64,000 nt of DNA. Origin: GCA-002050365 sp964237235 (GTDB lineage: Bacteria; Acidobacteriota; Blastocatellia; Pyrinomonadales; Pyrinomonadaceae). The position numbers were made by a program, and so were the translations under genes. The number at the start of each line of letters is the position of its first letter. Positions within the stretch are counted from its first letter, which is position 1. Location: contig CAXSGY010000009.1 in assembly GCA_964237235.1 (NCBI GenBank), positions 62,001 to 126,000 of the forward strand, read 5' to 3'. A model generated the notes under the pieces. The model was not told the DNA's origin. It searched no databases and saw nothing but the letters and a program-made list of their open reading frames with translations. Positions 1 through 9,157 of the stretch are shown here, one piece after another.

Positions 1-654
1 GTCAACCGGAAAATGCGGAACGCTCTGCGCGCCGTCAACCAGAACCGGAACGCCGAACTTATGCGCCGTTTGAATCATTTCCTTAACCGGATTAATCGTT
101 CCCAAAGAATTTGAAACGTGCGTCACGGCGACGATGCGCGTCCGTTCGTTGAGCATATTTTCGTATTCTTCAATAATAAGCTCGCCGCGCTCGTTCATCG
201 GAATCACGCGAATCTTCGCGCCTTTTTCTTCGGCTAAAATCTGCCACGGAATTATATTGGCGTGGTGTTCCATCTGCGACAAAATAATTTCGTCGCCCGC
301 TCCGACAAATTTGCGCCCGTAGGAATATGCCACCAGATTTACGCCTTCCGTGCAGCCGCGCACGAAAATACATTCTTTTGCCGACGGCGCATTGATAAAC
401 CGTTTGACCTTTTCCCGCGCCGCTTCATAAGCGGTCGTTGCGTGCTGCGATAAATAATGAACGCCACGATGAATGTTCGAATGCTCTTCCTGCAAATATT
501 TCGAGCCGCGTTCAATCACCAGATTCGGCACCTGCGAAGACGCGCCGTTATCGAGATAAACGAGCGGCTTGCCGTTGACCGTCTGCGCTAAAACGGGAAA
601 ATCTTCACGAATTTTATTAACATCAAAATTGCTCATTTCTTTTACTGCCGTCAT
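1..654 (-). CDS. sufS: Cysteine desulfurase SufS (N-terminal part, cut by window edge)
   Basis: This is a PLP-dependent cysteine desulfurase of the SufS type, which supplies sulfur from cysteine to the SUF scaffold. About 218 codons are visible on the minus strand. The class V aminotransferase N-terminal pattern is clear: YLDNGASSQVP near residue 30, SNIHRGVHYLS, then SQMEHHANIIPWQ and finally VLVDGAQSVPH, which is the PLP-binding Asp/Gln region. The catalytic PLP lysine and active-site cysteine lie beyond position 1. Translation can begin at ATG 654 or at an in-frame ATG 636; I took the first. It is the last visible member of the SUF operon, separated from sufD by a sugar transporter and a glucosidase gene. 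The identification is firm; the gene is partial only because the window ends. Confidence 0.93.
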   Translation of the reverse strand, partial: MTAVKEMSNFDVNKIREDFPVLAQTVNGKPLVYLDNGASSQVPNLVIERGSKYLQEEHSNIHRGVHYLSQHATTAYEAAREKVKRFINAPSAKECIFVRGCTEGVNLVAYSYGRKFVGAGDEIILSQMEHHANIIPWQILAEEKGAKIRVIPMNERGELIIEEYENMLNERTRIVAVTHVSNSLGTINPVKEMIQTAHKFGVPVLVDGAQSVPHFPVD

Positions 655-725
655 ATTTTTTTAGATGCCGAACAAGTTTTTTCAGCTGGTTGAAAACTTA
701 AATTTTTCCTTGCTTTTCGTCCGTC

Positions 726-2411
726 TTAAATTTCTAAAACCTTCGCTTCGTATGGCTTTAATTCATTGCCTGTTGAAGTCACCGAATAATTGCCGCTTAA
801 AATTTTCGCCGCGCTCAAATCCGAATCAATTTCGACTGTCGCTTCGCGTGATTTGAAGTTCAGCAAAACTAAAATTTTTCTATCGTCGAGTTCGCGCGTG
901 TATGCGTAAACGCCCGGATTCGCTTCGTCAACGAGCGCGTATGTGCCGTAAATTAAAACCGGATTGTCTCTGCGAAGCCAGACGGATTTTCGGAAATAAT
1001 GCAGCACGGAATTTTCGTCCTCTTCCTGCGCTTCGGCATTGATTTGTTTGTAATTCGGATTGATTTTCAGCCACGGCGTTCCGCTCGTAAATCCGGCGTT
1101 TTCCGAATCGTTCCATTGAAACGGCGTGCGTCCGTTGTCGCGGGCAATGATTTTCTGCGATTCGATAAATTCATCTAAATCGCCGTTTTCTTTTTTAATC
1201 AGCTCATATAAATTGAGCGTCATAATGTCGCGGTAATCTTCTATTTCGTCGAAACGAATGTTCGTCATTCCGAGTTCGTCGCCGAAATAAAAATACGGCG
1301 TGCCGCGCATTGTGAGCAGAAAAGTTATCAACATTTTCGCCGACAATTCGCGGAATTCGGGCGCGTCGTTTCCCCAACGCGAAACCATTCTGGGAAAATC
1401 GTGGTTGCCGAGATAAACGGTTCCCCAGCCTTTTTCTTCAAAACAAGCGTCCCATCTGGTGAAGATTCGTTTGAATTCGAGAAAATCCCAGCCGTTCGGG
1501 TCAATCAATTTTTTGGCAACGTCTTTGTGTCCGAGATTACTGATGTCGAAATGATATGACATATTCAATTCGCGGCGGTCTTCGGCGACATAATCCAACA
1601 CATTTTCCGGCGTTGTTCCCGGACCTTCGGCGACGCTCATCACGTCATATTTACTTAAAACTTCGCGGTTCATTTCGCGCAGATATTCGTGCCGGCGCGG
1701 ACCTTCGGCGTAAAATTGAACAAAATCGCCTTCGTATTTTTCCGGCAATGCGGGAAACGCCGTGTCTTTTGAAATAAACGTGATGACATCCATCCGAAAG
1801 CCGTCAATTCCTTTTTCAAACCAGAAGCGCATCAGCTTGTAAATTTCTGCGCGCAGTTGCGGATTTTCCCAATTTAAGTCCGGCTGTTTGCGCGAAAAAT
1901 AATGCAGATAATAAGAATTTGTCTGTTCGTCAAACGCCCAAGCGTCGGCGTTGACATCGAAAAAGCTCCAGCGTTCGGGCGGCTCGCCGTTTTCAACATT
2001 CCACCAATGATAAAAATTTCTGTAAGGATTTTCTCTCGAACTGCGCGATTGTTTGAACCATTCGTGTTCGTCCGAAGAATGATTAACGACTAAATCCAAA
2101 ATTAATTTAATTCCGCGCGAGTGCATTTTTCCGAGCAGTTCGTCAAAATCCCGCATCGTGCCGAAATCCTGCATAATCGCGTAATAATCGGAGATGTCAT
2201 AACCGTTATCATCATTCGGCGATTCAAAAATCGGATTGAGCCACACGACATCAACGCCCAAACTTTCGACGTAATCGAGTTTTTCGATAATGCCCCGAAT
2301 GTCGCCGATGCCGTCGCCGTTTGAATCCTTAAACGAGCGCGGATAAATTTGATAAACGATTGCTTCCTTCCACCATTTGCGTTCGATGTTTTCTAATTTT
2401 TTTTCCCGCAT
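726..2411 (-). CDS. GH13 alpha-glucosidase / oligo-1,6-glucosidase family enzyme
   Basis: A 561-residue glycoside hydrolase family 13 enzyme, most like oligo-1,6-glucosidases and alpha-glucosidases that split glucose off small alpha-glucosides in the cytoplasm; no signal peptide is present. Visible motifs are IVYQIYPRSFKDSNGDGIGD at the N-terminus, the DLVVNHSSDEH region, the nucleophile Asp in GFRMDVI, the likely acid/base Glu in SVAEGPG, and the transition-state Asp in LGNHDFPR. The length fits the family. Its ATG shares a base with the stop of the upstream transporter (TAATG), so the two are translationally coupled and form a sugar uptake and cleavage pair. Exact substrate (isomaltose, sucrose, maltose, trehalose-like) cannot be read from the sequence. 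Confidence 0.9.
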   Translation of the reverse strand: MREKKLENIERKWWKEAIVYQIYPRSFKDSNGDGIGDIRGIIEKLDYVESLGVDVVWLNPIFESPNDDNGYDISDYYAIMQDFGTMRDFDELLGKMHSRGIKLILDLVVNHSSDEHEWFKQSRSSRENPYRNFYHWWNVENGEPPERWSFFDVNADAWAFDEQTNSYYLHYFSRKQPDLNWENPQLRAEIYKLMRFWFEKGIDGFRMDVITFISKDTAFPALPEKYEGDFVQFYAEGPRRHEYLREMNREVLSKYDVMSVAEGPGTTPENVLDYVAEDRRELNMSYHFDISNLGHKDVAKKLIDPNGWDFLEFKRIFTRWDACFEEKGWGTVYLGNHDFPRMVSRWGNDAPEFRELSAKMLITFLLTMRGTPYFYFGDELGMTNIRFDEIEDYRDIMTLNLYELIKKENGDLDEFIESQKIIARDNGRTPFQWNDSENAGFTSGTPWLKINPNYKQINAEAQEEDENSVLHYFRKSVWLRRDNPVLIYGTYALVDEANPGVYAYTRELDDRKILVLLNFKSREATVEIDSDLSAAKILSGNYSVTSTGNELKPYEAKVLEI

Positions 2412-3781
2412 TAAACTTCCGCTAATATCTCACCGCGTGTTTCCGCTTCAAAAATATCCGCCGCATCAACATTCGCCGCTTCGACATCTTTCGAGATAAA
2501 GAAGCACGCGCCTGCGCCCAAAATCAAACAAATTCCGGCGAGCGCAAGCGCATTGCGCGGATCGCCCTTCAGCAGCGAATCGTAATAACGACCGATGGTC
2601 AGCATCTCGAGGATTTGCGGCAGACAAATAAACGCATTCAAAATTCCCATATAAACGCCGATGCGCTCGGGCGCGACGACGCGAATCGTCATTACAAACG
2701 GAATCGTGATGATTGCTGACCAGCCGATGCCGACAAAAATCATCGCCGCCAGAACAAACTCGATTTTTTCCGTGAACAGCATCGAAACGAAGCCGAAACC
2801 GCCGAGCGTTAAAAACAGCGCATAAGTCATTCGGGTTCCGATTCGTCGGACGATTGCCGGGATCAAAAACGACATCACGACGGTGCTGATATTCATCACC
2901 GTCAACGCCCAGCCGACCTTTGCCGCGCCTTCGGCGTAACCGGGCGATTCGGTCGTCGGCGCGTTATAACAATGTCTGGCAATCGAAACCGCCAGATATT
3001 GCCACATTATCGGCATTCCATACCACGTAAAAAATTTCACCCACCAAATGCGCCGCAAAGCTCGCGGCATATCTTTGAGCGCGGTAAAAATATCAGTAAA
3101 AGCGTGTTTGGCGATGTCGCCCGCGCTGCGGTTTTTCAATTCTTCAATATTTTCCGGCGGATATTCGTCGGTCGTCGTCACAGTCCAAATAACTGTAATC
3201 AGCATCGCCGCGACTCCGATAACGAACGAATATTTCACGATATTTGGAACGTGATGTCCGTCGGTCGCCGATGAAATTCCCAATAACAAAAGAATCGTCG
3301 GCATCAAACCGGCTAAGATTTGCCCGCCCGCGATCATAAAAGTCTGCGTCGAAAATCCGACGGTGCGCTGTTCGTCATTTAACTTATCGCCGATCAGAGC
3401 GCGATACGGTTCCATCGCCGTATTCATCGAAGCGTCAAGAATCCAAAAAAGCCCGACCGCCATCCACAAATAAGGCGAATAAGGCATCAGCAAAACCGCG
3501 ACGCTCCCAACCAGCGCGCCGATTAAAAAGAAAGGCTTGCGCCGTCCGAATCGCGTCCAAATGCCGTCGCTGAACGCGCCGATCAACGGCTGGATCAGCA
3601 AACCCGTAATCGGTCCGGCAAGCCACAAAACCGCCAGCTTCGATTCTTCCGCGCCGAGATAGCTGAAAATCGGACTCAAGTTCGCCTGCTGCAAACCGAA
3701 GCCGTATTGAATACCCAAAAACCCGAAACTCATATTCCAGATTTGCCAGAACGACAACATCGGTTTTCTTTGATTATTCAT
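2411..3781 (-). CDS. MFS sugar transporter (SLC45/GPH-like)
   Basis: A 456-residue integral membrane protein with about 12 hydrophobic segments. The N-terminal pattern FGLQQANLSPIFSYLGA, the PLIGAFSDGIWTRFGRRKP motif between TM2 and TM3, and the general layout resemble bacterial maltose/sucrose:cation symporters of the GPH/SLC45 type. It lies directly upstream of, and overlaps by one base with, the GH13 glucosidase, so it probably imports the alpha-glucoside which that enzyme cuts. Both genes sit as a cassette between sufD and sufS, where they have no obvious tie to iron-sulfur assembly. Family is confident; substrate is an inference. Confidence 0.85.
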   Translation of the reverse strand: MNNQRKPMLSFWQIWNMSFGFLGIQYGFGLQQANLSPIFSYLGAEESKLAVLWLAGPITGLLIQPLIGAFSDGIWTRFGRRKPFFLIGALVGSVAVLLMPYSPYLWMAVGLFWILDASMNTAMEPYRALIGDKLNDEQRTVGFSTQTFMIAGGQILAGLMPTILLLLGISSATDGHHVPNIVKYSFVIGVAAMLITVIWTVTTTDEYPPENIEELKNRSAGDIAKHAFTDIFTALKDMPRALRRIWWVKFFTWYGMPIMWQYLAVSIARHCYNAPTTESPGYAEGAAKVGWALTVMNISTVVMSFLIPAIVRRIGTRMTYALFLTLGGFGFVSMLFTEKIEFVLAAMIFVGIGWSAIITIPFVMTIRVVAPERIGVYMGILNAFICLPQILEMLTIGRYYDSLLKGDPRNALALAGICLILGAGACFFISKDVEAANVDAADIFEAETRGEILAEV

Positions 3782-3930
3782 CTTCGCCGTTCCCTGTAAC
3801 CTTCAACCGGATATTTCATTAACCCGTTTTTCATTCGCATCAGGATTGAAAAATCTTTACCGAATTTTATTCACATCAAAATTGTTTATTTTGTTTACTG
3901 CCGTCGCAAAATTATTTTCGCAGGAAATCG

Positions 3931-4137
3931 TTAACCTCGCGCGCGTTTATTTTTCGGAGCGACTTTTTCGCTGACAATTTCCGTTTTCGGATTATTTGCT
4001 GCTTTAAGTTCTTCACGCGCGACATATTCGCGCAAAGCAGTCTCGATAGTGGCGGCGCGTTTGTTTTTATCGCCGCCGAGCCGGTCAATTTCCGTTAATA
4101 AAGTTTCTTCAATAATTAAATTTGTTCTGATTCTCAT
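3931..4137 (-). CDS. Small ribbon-helix-helix DNA-binding protein
   Basis: A 68-residue protein starting MRIRTNLIIEETLLTEID, which has the short beta strand plus two helices of a ribbon-helix-helix (Arc/MetJ or VapB-antitoxin) fold: the strand is RIRTNLIIEE and helix 2 is KRAATIETALREYVA. The C-terminal 25 residues are Lys/Asn-rich and probably disordered. The ATG lies 7 bases after the sufD stop, so it is likely cotranslated with sufD. No toxin partner of the PIN type follows; the next 150 bases before the transporter hold no gene. It could be an orphan antitoxin or a small autoregulator. Confidence 0.7.
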   Translation of the reverse strand: MRIRTNLIIEETLLTEIDRLGGDKNKRAATIETALREYVAREELKAANNPKTEIVSEKVAPKNKRARG

Positions 4138-4144
4138 ATAATTT

Positions 4145-5458
4145 TTATGCTTCCAAATTTGCGTTCAGACGATTTAAAATCGCTTCGTCCAACTGTTTTT
4201 TGATAGATTCGATTTCGATTTTGTTGACTATTTCTTCAGCAAAACCGTAAGTCAAAAGATTTTTCGCCAGCGTTTCGTTCAAACCGCGACTGAGCAAATA
4301 AAATAATTCTTCTTCTTCCAGTTGCCCGACGGTCGCACCGTGCGAACATTTTACGTCGTCGTTGAAAATCTCTAACTGCGGCTTCGTATCAACCCGCGCG
4401 TCGTTTGAAAGAAGCAGATTTTTGTTCGATTGATAACCATCCGTGCCGGACGCGCCGACGGCGACGAAAACTTTGCCGTTGAAAACGCCGCGCGATTTAT
4501 CGTTGAGAACGCCTTTGTAAGTTTGATGCGAAGTGCAGTTCGGCACGTCGTGGCGGATGACCGAGTGCGTATCGTGGTGTTGGTCTTCGCCCAAAAAATA
4601 AAGTCCGTCAACGAACGCTTCGCCGCCTTCCGCATTAAATTTTAACGAAACATCGTGCCGCGAAAGGCGCGCGCCGAGATTAATCGCCGTCGTGTCGTAA
4701 ACCGAGCCGCGCCCGATTTGCGCCGCCGTATTTGAAACGTGAAACGCCGAATGCGATTCGCGCTGAACGCGAAAATGTTTGATCTTCGCTTCGTCCGCGA
4801 CGGAGATTTCGACGACCGCGTTTGTCAGATATTTTGCATTGTCGGCGGCGCGGTTATAAGTTTCGATAATCGTCGCTTCGCTGAACGCTTCGGCGACGAT
4901 CAGCACGCGCGGAAACGAAATCGCTTTGTCGTCGGTTAAAAACAAAAGCTGCACGGGCGCATCAATTTTCGCGTTTTTCGGAACGAATATAAACGCGCCG
5001 TCTTCGATAAAAGCCGCGTTCAAAGCCGTGAATACGTTTTTGTTCGAATCAACCAGACTCGTTAGTTTCGCGCGGAAAATTTCGGCGTATCGTTCATTTT
5101 TCGCCGCTTCGGAAAAAGTCAAAACCGCCGCATTTTGGACCGCTTCCAAATTCGATGCGGCTTTATCGAACGCGCCGTTTTTGAAAACTAAAACGCTTTG
5201 TTTCGATTCGTCGAAAACGAACGGCGCGATTTCTTCCGCCTGAAACTTTCCGTCTTCCACTGTCCATTTTTCACCGGCGAGCGCGGCGACGTTCGTATAT
5301 TTCCACTCTTCATTCTTTGAAGTCGGAAAATCGTTTTGCGAAAAATGTTCAAAAGCGTCTTCGCGCAATTCCTTCAACCACGCATTTTCTTCACGCGTCA
5401 AACTTTCGTCGAACGTATTTTTGTAAAAATTTTCTTTAACTAATTTTTGCGAAACCAT
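4145..5458 (-). CDS. sufD: Fe-S cluster assembly protein SufD
   Basis: A 437-residue SufD, the partner of SufB and SufC in the SufBC2D scaffold that builds Fe-S clusters in the cytoplasm. Diagnostic features are the N-terminal LPTSKNEEWKYTN-type motif (here FPTSKNEEWKYTNVAAL), the beta-helix core, and the C-terminal CSHGATVGQLEEEELFYLLSRG motif region with the conserved His used at the SufB-SufD interface. Length fits the family. It follows the membrane glycosyltransferase gene by 27 bases, with sufC further upstream, so the normal sufB-C-D order is kept despite insertions. Confidence 0.95.
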   Translation of the reverse strand: MVSQKLVKENFYKNTFDESLTREENAWLKELREDAFEHFSQNDFPTSKNEEWKYTNVAALAGEKWTVEDGKFQAEEIAPFVFDESKQSVLVFKNGAFDKAASNLEAVQNAAVLTFSEAAKNERYAEIFRAKLTSLVDSNKNVFTALNAAFIEDGAFIFVPKNAKIDAPVQLLFLTDDKAISFPRVLIVAEAFSEATIIETYNRAADNAKYLTNAVVEISVADEAKIKHFRVQRESHSAFHVSNTAAQIGRGSVYDTTAINLGARLSRHDVSLKFNAEGGEAFVDGLYFLGEDQHHDTHSVIRHDVPNCTSHQTYKGVLNDKSRGVFNGKVFVAVGASGTDGYQSNKNLLLSNDARVDTKPQLEIFNDDVKCSHGATVGQLEEEELFYLLSRGLNETLAKNLLTYGFAEEIVNKIEIESIKKQLDEAILNRLNANLEA

Positions 5459-5485
5459 AAAATTCTAAAAATCAAAATTTATCCT

Positions 5486-7615
5486 TTAATTTAACTTCAC
5501 CAAACTAAACTTTTTGTCGGATTTGATTACGTCTCCGTTTTCCAAAATCAAACTTTTCAGCAGATTCATTTTGTCTAAATTTTCCTGCTTCGTTTTTTTA
5601 TCGTCAACGATGGTTGACTGCGCGTAGTCGAACAAAAAATCGTGTCTGATTAAAATATAATTTACGCCCAACTGTTTGGCTTTCGCCCGCAAATCGTTCG
5701 CGTCGCGCGCGTCCCAAAGCATTTTGCGAAGCGTCCAATCTTCAAACAGATAATCGGAAAAAAAGGGGCGTTCGAGATTGTATGAATCGCGCCGCATATT
5801 CACGAGCCAAACACGCGCGTCCGGCGGCAAATCACGGTTGACGACGCGATAATAATCGTAATAATCGAGCCGCCGCGACAAATAATCGTCGCGCGTTTCG
5901 CCGCCGAAAACGACGCGCAATGGATTCTGTTCGGCAAACCACGCCGCGCTCGTCAAAATTCCGACACAGGAAGTTAATAAAAATCCCGCGAAAATCGTTT
6001 TTTGAAACGTCGCGCTTTTTTGCGAGATTAAATTCGCCGCGATCATCGTCGCCACCGCCAGAGCGGGCGCGATTGGCAAAAGATAGCGAAGCTGCTCGCT
6101 CGAAAAAAGCCAGAACAAAAACACAATCGTCGAAACGCCGACCGCGATTTTCAACTCGATTGGAAAATCGAATTCGCGCCACGCCCAAACGATTAAAATC
6201 AAACCGAGCAAAAACGAAACGCCGAGAACGCCGTCGTAAAATTGCGGAATTTCCGGCTGCGCCCAGAGCGAAATTTTCAAAGGCGCGAGCAGATAATCGA
6301 AAACGCCTTTCGACGCGCCGCCGTAATTCGCGTTCATTATCTGAAACAGCGCGGAGCGTTCCGTGTCCCAACCCGTCGCCTCGCCCTTCCACAAATTCAT
6401 ATAAAAAGGAAAAATCGGGCTGCCGGTTTTCGCCCACGTCCGCAGATACCACGGACTCACGATCAAGCCGGCGACGACGAACGCCCCGAAGCCTTTCGCC
6501 AAAATCGCGCCCGCGCTTTCCTTATTTTTCGCGTCGTCGTTTTGCGCTTGCCGGGCGCGAAGTAAAACTATCAACGCTAGAGCCGCGATGACGAAAACGG
6601 TCGTCAGCTTGATGCTCAACGCCGCGCCGAGCGCGAGCGCGGCAAACGCGAGCCGTTTCTTCTGCAAACTCGTCCACCATTTGCCGACTGAATGAATTGC
6701 CAGCGCGATGAAAAGTGCCAACGCCAAATCGGTGTAAACGCTCGAAGCGTCATGATAAAAGGTCGGAATCGCCGCGACGATCAAAACGGCGAGCAACGCC
6801 CAATTTTTTCCGATTTCAAAGTCGCGCGCCCAACCGTAAATCGTTAAAAGCAGCAGCGGCGCGAACATAAACGTCGTCGCGCCGACCGCCGCTTCGCCGG
6901 TTCGCTGATTAAATAAATCGCCCAAAAGCATTGCCCAAACATTCTGCATTTCCGCTCCCAGCGCGAGAAAACTGGCGATGTTGCCTTCGACGATTTGATT
7001 ATTTCCTTGCGCGACAAACTGTTTCGGCAAAGCGATATGGTAGAGCAGCGCGTCCTTCGCCGTCGGCGGCGCGAGCGCGGAAAAAAGCGTCAGCAAAAGC
7101 GCGAAAGCGATTAAGCCGAATGCGATTTTGCCGAAAAAATCCGTTCTCGGTGAACCGTTTTTTAATTTCAAAGAGCTGCGATTTCGATACACGAAAAAAA
7201 TCGTCAAAACTAATCCGATAATTAAAGTCGCTATCGCTGCCAAGCGGTTATAGCCGTTGACGAGTCCGGCGAAAAACCAAATCAGCGACCATAATGCCGC
7301 GCCGAACGCGCAGTTGCGGGCGAAAATAAAAGCGTTGAAATTTTCTTCGCGCTCAAAAAAATTAGTGAAAAGGCATCCCAAACCGAACCACGCCGCCGCA
7401 ATTAAAACCGCGATTAAAATTCCTGAAAAACTGCTTGCGAATCCGTCGAATGAAAAAAAAATTCCGCCGGACATTCCGCTCAAAAGCTGTGGCAACTGTC
7501 CGATATCCGCGCCGCGCGCCGACAGAAAAACCGCAGTTAGCGTAATGGTTAAAATCGCAAAAACGGCGATTGCCAAATTCGGATTTGAGTTATTTTCACG
7601 CGCTTCTTCGCTCAT
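5486..7615 (-). CDS. Multi-pass membrane protein, glycosyltransferase family 39-like (ArnT/RgtA type)
   Basis: About 709 residues with some 12 to 13 hydrophobic segments. After the second segment there is a periplasmic loop PPTAKDALLYHIALPKQFV whose Asp/His arrangement resembles the acceptor-activating loop of lipid-linked glycosyltransferases of the GT39/GT83 (PMT, ArnT, RgtA) superfamily. A soluble C-terminal part (DYYDYYRVVNRDLPPDARVWL) follows. Such enzymes move sugars from polyprenyl-phosphate donors onto lipids or proteins at the outer face of the inner membrane. A longer reading from GTG 7648 would overlap sufC; I chose ATG 7615 (MSEEARENN), which leaves an 8-base gap after sufC. The gene is very GCG/CGC-rich, producing long open frames on the opposite strand. 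Specific substrate is unknown. Confidence 0.75.
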   Translation of the reverse strand: MSEEARENNSNPNLAIAVFAILTITLTAVFLSARGADIGQLPQLLSGMSGGIFFSFDGFASSFSGILIAVLIAAAWFGLGCLFTNFFEREENFNAFIFARNCAFGAALWSLIWFFAGLVNGYNRLAAIATLIIGLVLTIFFVYRNRSSLKLKNGSPRTDFFGKIAFGLIAFALLLTLFSALAPPTAKDALLYHIALPKQFVAQGNNQIVEGNIASFLALGAEMQNVWAMLLGDLFNQRTGEAAVGATTFMFAPLLLLTIYGWARDFEIGKNWALLAVLIVAAIPTFYHDASSVYTDLALALFIALAIHSVGKWWTSLQKKRLAFAALALGAALSIKLTTVFVIAALALIVLLRARQAQNDDAKNKESAGAILAKGFGAFVVAGLIVSPWYLRTWAKTGSPIFPFYMNLWKGEATGWDTERSALFQIMNANYGGASKGVFDYLLAPLKISLWAQPEIPQFYDGVLGVSFLLGLILIVWAWREFDFPIELKIAVGVSTIVFLFWLFSSEQLRYLLPIAPALAVATMIAANLISQKSATFQKTIFAGFLLTSCVGILTSAAWFAEQNPLRVVFGGETRDDYLSRRLDYYDYYRVVNRDLPPDARVWLVNMRRDSYNLERPFFSDYLFEDWTLRKMLWDARDANDLRAKAKQLGVNYILIRHDFLFDYAQSTIVDDKKTKQENLDKMNLLKSLILENGDVIKSDKKFSLVKLN

Positions 7616-7623
7616 TTTGAACT

Positions 7624-8376
7624 TTACGCCGCCGATGCTTTTACCCAATCGTAGCCTTTTTCTTCGAGTTCGAGCGCGAGTTCCTTGCCGCCTTCCTTGA
7701 CGACTCTGCCGTCTGCTAGAACGTGTACAAAATCAGGCACGATATAATTTAAAAGTCTTTGATAATGCGTCACCAAAATAATCGCGTTGTCCGCCGAGCG
7801 CAGTTTGTTGACACCTCCGGCAACGATGCGAAGCGCGTCAATATCTAACCCCGAATCGGTTTCGTCTAAAATCGCCAGCGTCGGATTTAACACCGCCATC
7901 TGCAAAATTTCGTTGCGCTTTTTTTCGCCGCCCGAAAAACCTTCGTTGACCGAACGATTGAAAAAACTTTTGTCCATTTCGACGATTTTCGCTTTTTCCT
8001 TCAAATAATCGTTAAATTCCAGCGGGTCTAATTCTTCTTCGCCGAGATGCTTCATTTTCTCGTTATACGCGAGCCGCAAAAACTGCGCGTTCGACACGCC
8101 CGGAACTTCCACCGGATATTGAAACGCCAGAAAAATTCCCGCCTTCGCGCGTTCGTCCGGCTCTAATTCGAGCAGATTTTCGCCGTTATAAAAAACTTCG
8201 CCGCCGGTTACTTCATACGACGGATGCCCGGCGAGAACCTTTGACAACGTGGATTTGCCCGAACCGTTCGGTCCCATAATCGCGTGAACTTCGCCTTTGT
8301 TGATGGTCAAATTCAAGCCCTTTAAAATTTCCTTGCCGTCAATTTCGGCGTGTAAATTTTTGATTTCTAATAACAT
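7624..8376 (-). CDS. sufC: Fe-S assembly ATPase SufC
   Basis: A 250-residue ABC-type ATPase, soluble, which drives the SufBC2D complex. Walker A is GPNGSGKS near residue 36, the signature is FSGGEKKRNE, Walker B is LAILDETDSGLD, and the H-loop His is in LVTHYQRLL; the variant TDSGLD after Walker B is typical of SufC. Length matches the family. It is preceded by a nucleotidyltransferase gene, 6 bases away, and followed by a membrane protein, then sufD. It therefore remains within the SUF transcription unit although separated from sufB by about 4 kb of other genes. Confidence 0.96.
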   Translation of the reverse strand: MLLEIKNLHAEIDGKEILKGLNLTINKGEVHAIMGPNGSGKSTLSKVLAGHPSYEVTGGEVFYNGENLLELEPDERAKAGIFLAFQYPVEVPGVSNAQFLRLAYNEKMKHLGEEELDPLEFNDYLKEKAKIVEMDKSFFNRSVNEGFSGGEKKRNEILQMAVLNPTLAILDETDSGLDIDALRIVAGGVNKLRSADNAIILVTHYQRLLNYIVPDFVHVLADGRVVKEGGKELALELEEKGYDWVKASAA

Positions 8377-8382
8377 ATTTTT

Positions 8383-9153
8383 CTATTTCCAAGCTTCGTC
8401 AATTGTTTCCTTAAATAATTCGTCGAGCAATTCCGTCGGCGGTTTTTCGTTCGGTTCGATTTGCTCGACGTGGTTTTTATAAAACTCGATTTTGCCTTCT
8501 AAAAATTCATTTAAAATTTCAATCTTCGGTTCTTCTTTCAATTCTTCGCCCGTCATTTTTCGATTTAAAAGCGAGGCGATTTCCGTTTTCAATTCTTCGT
8601 TCGTGATTTGCGAATCAACTAATTTTTGAAATTCTATCGGCGGAAAAGAATTCGTGTTTTTAATCCAGTCGCACGCCAGAACGGGGCGTAAAACGTAAAA
8701 ATATTTCTTCGATTTCACCGTTTCCTTTTGCAAAAATTCGCGGAAATTATTTTTCGCCATACTCAAATAATGATACATACACGATTTCGGATTGAAATAA
8801 TTCTCGCTCATTTCGCGCAGCTTTCCGGCGGTTGAAAATTGTTCCGTGTAAATAATCGGACTCCGCAGCCATTCGAGCATCGGCGGATTCGATTTGCGAA
8901 AAAGCCGCAGAGCCTTTTTCAATTCCCAGCCCGCTAAATCAATATCGTTCGGCAAAATTTCTTCCTGCGAATCTTTTTGTTCATCAATTTTCAAATACCA
9001 TTCGAGTCGCTGAATATAGATGTAGCGAACGTCCCAATCACTATCGGTTGAAGCAAATCCCCAGGCGCGACTGCCGCTTTCGACCGCTAGCAAAATCTTG
9101 ATTTCGCTTTCGTTTTCAATCCGTGAGATTTCTTTTTTGATTTCTTCAATCAT
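8383..9153 (-). CDS. Nucleotidyltransferase, RlaP/YcgL-like (DNA polymerase beta superfamily)
   Basis: A 256-residue protein with the pol-beta nucleotidyltransferase core: AVESGSRAWGFASTDSDWDVR has the GS motif and the Asp-x-Asp metal site (DSDWD). The AWGF..SDWDVR form is characteristic of the family named after RlaP, an RNA-repair-associated nucleotidyltransferase. The rest is helical and charged, ending in a Glu/Lys-rich tail. The cell role is unknown; RNA repair is only an association known for some relatives. It is packed tightly between pfpI-like and sufC genes (4 and 6 bases), suggesting cotranscription. Confidence 0.75.
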   Translation of the reverse strand: MIEEIKKEISRIENESEIKILLAVESGSRAWGFASTDSDWDVRYIYIQRLEWYLKIDEQKDSQEEILPNDIDLAGWELKKALRLFRKSNPPMLEWLRSPIIYTEQFSTAGKLREMSENYFNPKSCMYHYLSMAKNNFREFLQKETVKSKKYFYVLRPVLACDWIKNTNSFPPIEFQKLVDSQITNEELKTEIASLLNRKMTGEELKEEPKIEILNEFLEGKIEFYKNHVEQIEPNEKPPTELLDELFKETIDEAWK

Positions 9154-9157
9154 TCAA

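Noticed and set aside
5920..6591. A 223-codon open frame on the plus strand opposite the membrane glycosyltransferase
   Set aside because: It is a mirror of a very GCG/CGC-rich gene; the product is Arg/Ser-rich with no domain pattern, while the minus frame has clear membrane helices.
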